A stretch of DNA of 8,345 bases from Actinomycetes bacterium (GTDB lineage Bacteria > Actinomycetota > CADDZG01 > JAHWKV01), in assembly GCA_029263035.1 (NCBI GenBank), contig JAJCYF010000147.1, positions 1 through 8,345 of the forward strand, read 5' to 3'. Below the pieces are notes generated by a model that did not search any database, was not told where the DNA came from, and was given only the letters and a program-made list of their open reading frames with translations. A program made the position numbers and the translations under genes. This document shows, one piece after another, positions 1-6,800 of this stretch (positions are counted from its first letter, which is position 1; every line of letters starts with the position of its first letter).

Positions 1-75
1 GCCCCAGCTCATCGCGCGATTGCCGGTTCCGGCCGCTACTCCCGACGTGGTTGCCGCGGGCACTGTAGTGGACAT
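1..75 (-). CDS. 5' end of an unidentified gene downstream of recN (partial)
   Basis: An ATG at 75-73 follows the recN stop with no gap (TAA then ATG). A GGAAGGGG Shine-Dalgarno sequence lies a few bases upstream, inside the last codons of recN. The frame is open for all 25 codons to the left edge and starts MSTTVPAATTSGVAAG. The sequence is Ala/Thr/Gly-rich and carries no recognisable motif, so no function is assigned. Abutting stop and start codons imply translational coupling with recN in one operon. In other actinobacteria the genes after recN vary (septum-related, transport and CTP synthase genes are common), but nothing here identifies which applies. It could be spurious because only 75 bases are seen; the RBS position is the main support. 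Confidence 0.5.
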   Translation of the reverse strand, partial: MSTTVPAATTSGVAAGTGNRAMSWG

Positions 76-1863
76 TTACACCCCTTCCCGGGAAGCTACC
101 GTCTTCCCAGTCTCGGTCAACAGCTCGGCCGCCTTTCGGCGTGTGGCGGCGGTGTCCGACCCCAACATCTGTGTCAACTCGGCCACCCTGGCCTCGCCCC
201 CGACCGGCTCCACCCGGGTGGTGGTGCGGCCGCCATCAACCTCCTTGCGGACCGACAGGTGGCGGTCCCCGTAGGCGGCGATCTGCGGGAGGTGGGTAAC
301 CGCCACTACCTGGTGGTGCCGTCCCAGCTCCCAGAGACGGCGTCCGACAGACTCGCCGACCCTCCCGCCTATGCCTGCGTCGATCTCGTCGAACACCAGG
401 ATCGGGACCGCGTCGGCCCCGGAGAGGACACCTTTGATGGCCAGCATCAGCCGCGAGGTCTCACCCCCGGAGGCTATGACGGCCAGCGGGCGCAGGGGCT
501 CTCCGGGGTTGGGGGAGATCACAAACTCCACGCGGTCAACTCCCGTGGGATCGAACTTGAACGGCGGAGCCACCGGCTGGTCCGGGACCGACGAGCCGCC
601 CGACACCACACAGGCTTGCGCGGTGCCCGGTCCGGCCGGCAGGCCTTTGGGATCGGGGGCCAGCCCAAACGAAACGCCCAGCCGGGCGCCTTCCATGCCC
701 AGGCCGCCGAGCTGCTCCTCGACGGCCGCCGTGAGCTTTCCGGCTGCCTGCCTCCGGGCGGCGGACAGCTGCCACGCCAGCTCCGCCGCCTCCGTCAAAA
801 GATCCTGCACCTGCAGCTCGAGGTGCTCAACTGAGGCCGAGTGGCCGTTCAGGCGTGCCAGTTCTGTGTTGGCCCGGATCTCGAACTCAAGGATCTCCTC
901 GACGGTGTCTCCGTACTTCCGCTTCAGCGAAGAGATCAGGTTGAGACGCTCCTCTATGTCCGCAAGCCGGTGCTGGTCGTACTCCACGCCCTCGGCATAG
1001 TCTCTCAACTCCCGGACCAGCTCCTCGAGTTGCAGGGCGGCCGTCTCTGCCGTGCGGCGAGCCCGGTCCATGCCGGGGTCGATCTTCTCCAGGGCCGCCA
1101 GCGACTGCACCGCCGTCCCGATCAGCTCCACCGCCCCGAGCTCACCCGCTGCATCACTGTCCAGGGCAGCCCGGGCCAGGCCGACCAGCTCATGGATCCG
1201 AAGAGCGTTCACCCGGAGCGTCCGCTCCCCCGCCAGAGCCTCCTCCTCCCCCTGAGTGAGGCCTGCGGCCGAGATCTCCTGCGCCTGGAAGGCCAGCAGG
1301 TCTTTGCGGCCGGCGGCGGCGGCGTGCTCCTGCTCCAGGGCCTGCAGCTCTTTGCGGGTACGGGTGAGCGTACGAACGACGCCGGCATAACGGGAGCGCA
1401 GCGCGGTTACCCCGGCGTAGCGGTCCAGAAGCCCGACATGCTCCGAGGGCCGCAGGAGGGAAAGGTGCTCACTCTGGCCGTGGACGTCCACCAGCAGATT
1501 GCCGATCTCGGCCAGCTTGCGCTGGGGGTAGGCCCGGCCGTTGACCCGGCAGACACTGCGGCCGGAGGCATTGACCTCCCGGGCGATGATCAGCCCGTCC
1601 GTCTCCACGTCCAGGTCCAGCAACCCGGACAGGGCACCCGCCACCTGTGGGTCAACCTCAAAAATGCCCTCGACGTACGCCTGCTGTTCCCCGGCACGAA
1701 CCGCGCCGGGGTCCGCTTTGTCCCCCAGCAGAAGGCCGAGCGCGTCCAGGATTATGGACTTGCCGGCTCCGGTCTCTCCGGTGAGGACGTTAAAACCCGG
1801 CCCGAAGGCCACCTTCAGCGCCTCGATGACGGCGTAGTTGGTTACGCTCAGCTCAACCAGCAT
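76..1863 (-). CDS. recN: DNA repair protein RecN (SMC-like ATPase)
   Basis: RecN is a cytosolic SMC-family ATPase that acts at DNA double-strand breaks, holding DNA ends or sister chromosomes together for RecA-dependent repair. The product is 595 aa, slightly longer than the usual 550-590. The N-terminus (MLVELSVTNYAVIEAL) matches the family start. Walker A GETGAGKS is at residues 29-36. A long helical, Glu/Arg-rich middle (about 150-390) is the coiled-coil arm. The ABC signature SGGETS starts at 465, Walker B ILVFDEIDAGIGG at 488-500, and the switch-region His in VTHLPQ is residue 524. A Pro/Gly-rich stretch of about 35 residues (roughly 401-435) precedes the C-terminal ATPase half and looks like a lineage insertion. 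The frame is open upstream to 2172, but that extension runs antisense through the neighbouring gene and lacks family similarity. The ATG at 1863 is preceded by AGGAG only 2 nt away, and by a TACGAT -10-like hexamer that could give a leaderless transcript. Confidence 0.97.
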   Translation of the reverse strand: MLVELSVTNYAVIEALKVAFGPGFNVLTGETGAGKSIILDALGLLLGDKADPGAVRAGEQQAYVEGIFEVDPQVAGALSGLLDLDVETDGLIIAREVNASGRSVCRVNGRAYPQRKLAEIGNLLVDVHGQSEHLSLLRPSEHVGLLDRYAGVTALRSRYAGVVRTLTRTRKELQALEQEHAAAAGRKDLLAFQAQEISAAGLTQGEEEALAGERTLRVNALRIHELVGLARAALDSDAAGELGAVELIGTAVQSLAALEKIDPGMDRARRTAETAALQLEELVRELRDYAEGVEYDQHRLADIEERLNLISSLKRKYGDTVEEILEFEIRANTELARLNGHSASVEHLELQVQDLLTEAAELAWQLSAARRQAAGKLTAAVEEQLGGLGMEGARLGVSFGLAPDPKGLPAGPGTAQACVVSGGSSVPDQPVAPPFKFDPTGVDRVEFVISPNPGEPLRPLAVIASGGETSRLMLAIKGVLSGADAVPILVFDEIDAGIGGRVGESVGRRLWELGRHHQVVAVTHLPQIAAYGDRHLSVRKEVDGGRTTTRVEPVGGEARVAELTQMLGSDTAATRRKAAELLTETGKTVASREGV

Positions 1864-1948
1864 GGCTCCTATCGTAAGGGCAAGTAGTGACAGCCTCTGT
1901 GCTACGTTGGAGTTGAGGTACGCATTTCGAGAGAACAAAGGAGATTTG
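1864..1948. promoter_or_regulatory. Divergent intergenic promoter region (recN / 134-aa gene)
   Basis: These 85 bases separate two divergent starts and must hold both promoters. On the minus strand, TACGAT (plus-strand ATCGTA, 1871-1876) fits the actinobacterial -10 pattern TANNNT. It lies 7 nt before the recN ATG, the spacing of a leaderless transcript. AGGAG (plus CTCCT, 1866-1870) overlaps the same space. On the plus strand, TACGTT at 1903-1908 is a possible -10 for the 134-aa gene, giving a leader of roughly 35 nt; I see no convincing -35. The plus-strand gene has an excellent RBS, AAAGGAGA at 1937-1944, 4 nt before its ATG. I found no two-sided actinobacterial LexA box (GAAC...GTTC). Confidence 0.4.
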
Positions 1949-2353
1949 ATGCCCAGGCCTTGCGGCGAGTTCAAAGCCAAGTGGGAAAAGCGACCGGATA
2001 AGCCCGGGGTTTTGAGCGTGGTCGGCGAGTGCACCGTTGCCGCCACCCACCGGATCGTCCTGGAGCCGCACGACCCCCCGTCCGAGGACCCCGACGTCTT
2101 CATTCTGGACCTGAACATCAGCCTGCCCTCCGGCAAGCCCCCCACTCGTGTCGAGAACAGCGCCACCCTCAACTTTGCTCACAAGGAGTACACCGAGACC
2201 CCTCCCAAGCAGGTGCGGATCGTCGACGTGAACTCCGAGGAGGACCCCAAGGACGAGTGGACCGTCCCGGTTCGGGTGCTGAACCAGGCGCTCGCACACA
2301 TCATCCCGGACGGAACCAAGTGGTCAAAGATGGATCGGCCCGACCGCGTCTGA
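1949..2353 (+). CDS. Hypothetical protein, 134 aa, family not recognised
   Basis: The ATG at 1949 is chosen because AAAGGAGA lies 4 nt upstream; the in-frame ATG at 1838 would overlap recN and has no such site. The product begins MPRPCGEFKAKWEKRPDKPG and is soluble: no signal peptide and no membrane segment. It is rich in Pro, Asp, Glu and Lys. Alternating hydrophobic and polar runs (for example VLSVVGECTV at 21-30, VFILDLNISL at 50-59, QVRIVDVN at 88-95, WTVPVRVL at 104-111) suggest a mostly beta fold, perhaps a small sandwich. It has two Cys, at 5 and 28. I do not recognise the family and assign no function. It is divergent from recN and upstream of the DUF1059-type gene; a possible terminator at its 3' end leaves co-transcription uncertain. 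Codon use matches the neighbours, so it looks like a real gene. Confidence 0.85.
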   Translation: MPRPCGEFKAKWEKRPDKPGVLSVVGECTVAATHRIVLEPHDPPSEDPDVFILDLNISLPSGKPPTRVENSATLNFAHKEYTETPPKQVRIVDVNSEEDPKDEWTVPVRVLNQALAHIIPDGTKWSKMDRPDRV

Positions 2354-2364
2354 TCCGCCTTTTT
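2332..2364 (+). terminator. Possible intrinsic terminator at the end of the 134-aa gene
   Basis: GGATCGG (2332-2338) can pair with CTGATCC (2350-2356), giving 7 bp with one G-U pair and an 11-nt loop. After GCC comes a run of five T (2360-2364). The stem overlaps the last codons and TGA stop of the gene. The stem is short and the loop long, so it may terminate only partially and let some transcription reach the next genes. Confidence 0.35.
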
Positions 2365-2413
2365 CAGGGAATACCCCGGCCCGCTGCGCCGTTGACTTTG
2401 GCACCCGAGGTTT

Positions 2414-2418
2414 AGGAG
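2414..2418 (+). promoter_or_regulatory. Ribosome binding site of the UGA-containing gene
   Basis: AGGAG lies 4 nt before the ATG at 2423. It matters because it marks that ATG as a used start even though a TGA follows after only five sense codons. There is no in-frame ATG, GTG or TTG just after the TGA with a comparable site. A TTGACT hexamer at 2392-2397 resembles a -35 box, but no acceptable -10 lies 16-18 bases downstream, so no promoter is called. Confidence 0.75.
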
Positions 2419-2422
2419 TGGT

Positions 2423-2590
2423 ATGCCACAGTTCAAGTGAGTCGATGTCGGAGCTTCCTGCAAGGGTCACTTCGCGGCGGAGAACACTGAGGACCTGATC
2501 AAAGTGGTTTCGGAACACCTGAAGACCAAACACAAGATCAACATCCCCAGCCGCACGATCATGAATTTCGTGGCGAAGAACACCAGGTAG
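2423..2590 (+). CDS. Putative small selenoprotein, DUF1059-like, Sec encoded by in-frame UGA
   Basis: Seen: ATG at 2423, five sense codons (MPQFK), TGA at 2438-2440, then an open frame to TAG at 2588-2590, 55 residues in all if the TGA is read. After the TGA the protein reads VDVGASCKGHFAAENTED and ends in an amphipathic helix and a basic tail. Known: DUF1059 proteins are small and follow roughly M-x-x-F-x-Cys-x-D-V-x-x-x-Cys-x-x-x-F-x-A, then a helix with His-x4-His. Here Asp8, Val9, Cys13, Phe17, Ala18, His32 and His37 fit, and the TGA falls exactly at the first conserved Cys. Inferred: TGA encodes selenocysteine, Sec6. An AGGAG site, codon use and family match on both sides of the TGA, and a SECIS-like hairpin just downstream support this. 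Two neighbouring genes end in TGA, which argues against general reassignment. Function of the family is unknown; Sec6/Cys13 could be a redox pair, or Sec6-Cys13-His32-His37 a metal site. It lies 47 bp before rtcB, probably on one transcript. Alternatives: a nonsense-mutated pseudogene or a sequencing error (TGC or TGT). Confidence 0.72.
2454..2482 (+). promoter_or_regulatory. Candidate bacterial SECIS hairpin
   Basis: The 5' arm CUUCCUGCAAG (2454-2464) pairs with the 3' arm in CUUCGCGGCGGAG (2470-2482). This gives 11 base pairs, two of them G-U, with single-base bulges at C2473 and C2478. The apical loop is GGUCA (2465-2469). The loop begins 24 nt after the UGA. Known bacterial SECIS elements lie inside the coding region just after the UGA, have a G at the start of a small apical loop, and put that loop roughly 16-37 nt from the UGA. 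This hairpin meets those rules, and its GGUC loop resembles that of E. coli fdhF. Folding was done by eye; no energy was computed. Weaker alternative pairings exist (for example CCU/AGG around GCA). Confidence 0.6.
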
Positions 2591-2597
2591 GACTCAC

Positions 2598-2615
2598 CGC
2601 CCCCGGTCGGGGGTG
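2598..2615 (+). other. GC-rich hairpin between the UGA gene and rtcB
   Basis: CGCCCCC (2598-2604) pairs with GGGGGTG (2609-2615) around a GGTC loop: 7 bp including one G-U pair. No T-run follows (CCCGGTCAAAAC), so it is not a classical intrinsic terminator. It sits 7 nt after the TAG stop and 22 nt before the rtcB start. It could stabilise the 3' end of the upstream message, set relative expression in a shared transcript, or be a processing point. Confidence 0.5.
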
Positions 2616-2637
2616 CCCGGTCAAAACTGGAGCGGTC

Positions 2638-3804
2638 ATGGGCGCCGAACGGATCTCGGACAAGCTTGTCAGCTGGGCGTCACAGCTTGACGACGTCACC
2701 GTCGCGCAGGCCCTTCGCTCCTCTCGCCTGCCCATCCTCGCCGGCCACATCGCCCTGATGGCCGACGCCCACTACGGCCTGGGCGCTACGGTCGGCAGCG
2801 TGATCCCCACCGAGACGGCCCTGATCCCGTCTGCCGTCGGGGTGGACATCGGGTGCGGCATGATCGCCGCAGAAACCGACCTCAAAGCCGGCCACCTGCC
2901 CGACGACCTCCAGCCGCTGCTGAAGACTCTCGAGCACAAGATTCCCTCCGGCGTCGGACAGGGGCATAAGCAGGTCCTCCCGCAGGCAGAACGGTGGCTG
3001 GACTCCCACCGGCCCCACAGCAAGCTGACCGACCAGCAGGTCCAAAAGACCCTCTCGCAGTTCGGGACCCTGGGCAGCGGAAACCACTTTTTTGAAATCT
3101 GCCTGGACGAGTCAGATGCCGTCTGGGTCGTTCTGCACTCCGGGTCCCGGGGCATTGGCAACCAGCTCGCGCAGGGGTACATCAAGACCGCTCAGCGGTT
3201 CGTAGAGACTCTGCGGATCGGGCTGGAGGACCGCGACCTCGCCTATCTCAACGAGGGAACGCCGGAGTTCGATGCCTACCTGGCAGACCTGATCTGGGCT
3301 CAGGAGTACGCCCGGGCCAACCGCGACGCCATGATGGACGCCGGCCTGGCTGCCCTCTTCAGGCTCACCGGGTTCGGGCGGAGCCGGCAGCGCATCAACT
3401 GCCACCACAACTACACCGCCCGGGAGGAGCACTTCGGCCGATCGATGTGGATTACCCGCAAGGGAGCAATCCGGGCGGGACGTGAGGACTTCGGCGTGAT
3501 TCCGGGCAGCATGGGGACCCGCTCCTACATCGTCCGCGGCAAGGGAAATCCCCAGAGCTACAGCTCCTGCAGCCACGGCGCCGGCCGGGCGATGTCCCGC
3601 GGCGCCGCCCGCCGCCGGTTCAAAGGCACCGACCTGGCGGAGGCGATGCGGGGAAAGACCTGGCAGAGCAGGGACGCCTCAGCCCTGGTCGACGAGATTC
3701 CGCAGGCCTACAAAGACATCGACCAGGTGATGGCCGACCAGAAGGACCTGGTGGAGGTTCAGCACACCCTGCGGCAGATCCTGAACTACAAGGGCGTCCG
3801 TTAG
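2638..3804 (+). CDS. rtcB: RtcB family RNA-splicing ligase
   Basis: RtcB joins RNA ends bearing 2',3'-cyclic phosphate or 3'-phosphate to 5'-OH ends. It uses GTP and Mn2+ through a covalent GMP-histidine intermediate, and acts in RNA repair. The product is 388 aa, in the usual bacterial range. Metal and active-site motifs are complete: MADAHYGLGATVG (42-53), GVDIGCGM with Asp70 and Cys73, GTLGSGNHFFE with His150, HSGSRG with His167, CHHNYTAREEHFG with His257, IPGSMGTRSYIV (288-299) and SHGAGRAMSRG with His313. Spacings match E. coli RtcB Asp75/Cys78, His168/His185 and His281/His337, so His313 should be the guanylylated residue. The ATG at 2638 has TGGAG five bases upstream. It follows the UGA gene by 47 bp with a GC-rich hairpin between. 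Its TAG stop overlaps the stop of the convergent gene in the four bases TTAG. No RtcA or archease gene is in view. Confidence 0.97.
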   Translation: MGAERISDKLVSWASQLDDVTVAQALRSSRLPILAGHIALMADAHYGLGATVGSVIPTETALIPSAVGVDIGCGMIAAETDLKAGHLPDDLQPLLKTLEHKIPSGVGQGHKQVLPQAERWLDSHRPHSKLTDQQVQKTLSQFGTLGSGNHFFEICLDESDAVWVVLHSGSRGIGNQLAQGYIKTAQRFVETLRIGLEDRDLAYLNEGTPEFDAYLADLIWAQEYARANRDAMMDAGLAALFRLTGFGRSRQRINCHHNYTAREEHFGRSMWITRKGAIRAGREDFGVIPGSMGTRSYIVRGKGNPQSYSSCSHGAGRAMSRGAARRRFKGTDLAEAMRGKTWQSRDASALVDEIPQAYKDIDQVMADQKDLVEVQHTLRQILNYKGVR

Positions 3805-6800
3805 GCCTGAGACCGCCACCTCTCCGCGAGCTCGAGCACCGGCTCGACCAGCAGTTCCGGCATGGACAGATCTGAGAGCACCTTCTCCGAGAAGGTGTCC
3901 TCGGTCTCGGTAACCGCCGCCACCAGGCCCTCGAAGCGCGCTGGGCGGTACCCGAGTAGCACATCACGGGCAACTTCGGCCGGCAGCCGGTCCCGGAACT
4001 TGACGTGCAGCAGGGTCAGGCCCTGGGGAACGTCGCCTTTGCGTTCCGGGACGAGGATCACAGGCCGGCCGTCGCTTCGTCCCACGGTTACCTCGACCTC
4101 CGACCTCTCCAGGGCGGCCCGCTTGGTGCCCCGAAGCCGGGGGTCGGTTTCGGTGCGCGACCGCATCTGGGCCGCCACGCCGCCGCGGTCCCTCACGTGG
4201 ATGGTGGCCCTGCCCGACCGCAGGTCGCCCTCGACTGCGTACCGGGTGAAGCCGGTGATGCTCTCGATGGCCGGGTCCAGCGCAGCGAGGGTGCGCAGGG
4301 TCCGGTAACCGAGCAGCTCGGTCCCCGCCCCCACTCGCAGGACCTCCTTGACCAGCGGGACGCCGAACAGGCCCTCCTCGCTGCGGGAGATTCCGACGGT
4401 GACCGTCTTGGCCTGGTGCTTGACCGCGTCGATCGACCGGGTGAGATCGTCGATGGCCTGGGTCAAAACCGCCAGCAGCTCGTCGAGGAACGCCCTGGGG
4501 CCGGCTCCGCCCCCCCGCTCCAGCTCGTAGGCCTCGAATGGCAGGTCGCCGGTGGCACAGCGCAGCAGCAGACCCAGCCGCATGGCGGGCCCCAGGTTCA
4601 TCGCGCCGTCGCACCCCCCGTCGGTCACCGCCTCCAGGAACTTGCGGGCCGCGGGCTTGATCCGGGGACCCAGCCGCAGCAGGATTGCCTCCGCATTGAG
4701 GCCTGCACTCGCCAGCTCCTGAATCGAAGCCCGGATCTCCCGGAGCGGAAGCGCCCAGGAATCTATCGTCAGAGCGGCCTCGTACCCGAACAGATGCCCG
4801 GCCATGGCGGAAAGAACGAAATCCACCCTGGGATGGACGGCGGGCACCACGATGGTGTCGATCGACTCGAACGCTGCCTGCCCCCGGCTCGCCACCACAA
4901 TGGGGGCGGCCTTGTGCGCCCGGTAGATCGCGATTTCCTTCTGGACGTCGGTGGCGTTGGAGCCCTGCAGCCCGGCGGCACAGACCAGGATCATCGGCTC
5001 CGCCGAAAGGTCGATGTGCTTTTTGTCCTCGATCGAGTCGCAGGCCACCGACTTGTAGCAGAGCTCGGAGAGTTTGATGCGGACCTCGGCCGCGGCCACC
5101 CGGTTGGGACCGCTGCCCACAACCGCCCAGTAGCGCCGCCGTGCGGCGTGGCGCCCGGCGATACCGGCGATGTGCTCTCGCATCTCGAGCACCTCGCCCA
5201 TCGCATCGGGAAGCTCCAACAGCGAAGACAACAGCGCCGAGGTCTTCGTCCGGTCGCCGCAGCCGGCGGCATCGGCCATCGCCAGTGCCAGCAGGAAGCC
5301 GGCAGCGACCTGGGCGTAGAACGCCTTGGTCGATGCCACGCTCATCTCCAGGTCCCGCCCGTCGGAGGTGTGGACCACCGCGGAGGACTTCTCGGCGAGC
5401 TCGGTGTTGCGGCGATTCACGATGGCCACCACCGCGGCTCCCCTGTCGCGGACCATGTCCACCGTGCGGTTCGTGTCGGTGGTGGTGCCCGACTGGCTGA
5501 TCGCCACCACCAGCGTGTCGCTCATGTCGTCGTCCAGGCCGAATCCCGACAGCTCGGAGGCCGTGGTGGCGGTAACGCTGACTCCCAGGGGCGCCATGGC
5601 ATCTTCGATGGCACCGGCGACCGACTGGCCTGCGACCGCAGCAGTCCCCTGGCCGATGACCACCACCTTCCGGTACCTGCCGTCCCGCAGGCCTTCACGC
5701 AGGGACTCCGGCAGCGCTTTGGCGTCCAGCAGGACCTGCAGTGCCCCGTCCCGCTCCACCACCCGGCCCCTCAGAGTCTTTCGGAAGGACTCAGGGGCCT
5801 CGGTGATCTCCTTGAGCAGGTAGTGCGGGAACCCCCGGCGGTCAATGTCGCGCGTGGTGATCTCCGGGTACTGAAGGTCCGCCTGGGTGACCGCCAGAAT
5901 CCGTCCGTCGTAACCCCTCCGGTCGACACCCTCCAGCGTGCCGGCGCCGCCGGCATCCAGGACCACCAGGCGGCCGGCGGTGTTGTCCCCATCGATCCGA
6001 AGGTAGGAACCGGCCTCCTCGATGACTCCGTAAGGCTCGCTGGCCACGATGTAGGCATCCTCCGCCAGGCCGACGTAGAGGCCCTGCCCGCTTCCCCGGA
6101 CCGCCAGGTGGAGCTTGTGCGGGGCAACGGCGGAGCTGGCGACGATGGCCATCGACCCCTCCAGCTCCGCCATGGTGGCGGCGAACGCATCGTCCAGCGT
6201 GTTCCCGTCGGAGATCCGGCGGGAGGTGAGCACCGGGATCACCTTCGCATCCGTGGTGATGACCCCTGCGATCTCCAGCGACTGCTGCGAGACCAGTTTT
6301 GGGTAGTTGTCGATGTCGCCGTTCAGAACTGCGACCAGGTGCGGGGCGTCAAGCGCGGCCGGGGACTCCTCCAGCCCGTCCAGCGGGTGGGCGTTGGCCT
6401 CCGAGATGGTTCCCACGCTGGCCCAGCGGGTGTGCCCGAGCACGGTTGCCCGGGCGGAGTCCGGCTCCAGGGCCTTCCGAAGCAACGGGTCGTTCTCTAT
6501 CGCCCGCCGGATGGCCGCAACGTTATCGCCCAGCTCGCCGATCTCCGCCGCCGCCTTGTAGACGAACCCCAGTGACCCGTTGGCGGAACGCACCACGCCG
6601 GACGTGAACAACGGGTCGCTGCGGCGGGTGAGAAGTTTCGTTATGGCGGGGTCGTCCAGGTTCAGGCCGTGGTCCCACACCAGGACATGGAGCCCGGCCG
6701 AGTCGCGCCCGCGCACCTCCAGGCGGTCGATGGCCGCCAGAGCCGTCTGGATGGAGCCGTAGGCCTCCACTGCTGCCGTCGAAGGGTTGACCCCGGCCAG

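Noticed and set aside
1864..1948. A LexA (SOS) box upstream of recN
   Set aside because: Only a single GAAC half-site is present (1934-1937 region); the matching GTTC half at the proper spacing is missing.
1864..2172. Upstream extension of the recN frame by 103 codons
   Set aside because: The extension runs antisense through the 134-aa gene, has no RecN similarity, and the family N-terminus begins exactly at the ATG at 1863.
2392..2422. A full promoter for the UGA gene built on TTGACT
   Set aside because: No TANNNT hexamer lies at 16-18 bp from it; the expected position is occupied by the RBS.
2438..2440. General reassignment of TGA to an amino acid in this organism
   Set aside because: The 134-aa gene and the lipoprotein gene both end naturally at TGA, and the long genes here contain no other in-frame TGA.
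2423..2590. The TGA-containing frame as a decayed pseudogene
   Set aside because: Only one stop interrupts it, it falls exactly at a family Cys position, the RBS and downstream frame are intact, and a SECIS-like hairpin follows. A nonsense mutation or base error remains possible but is the less economical reading.
4005..6575. An 856-codon open frame on the plus strand
   Set aside because: It is antisense to the GlmS-like gene, whose motifs are clear; its composition (Gly, Arg, His, Gln, Asp-rich) has no domain. It is a by-product of high GC.
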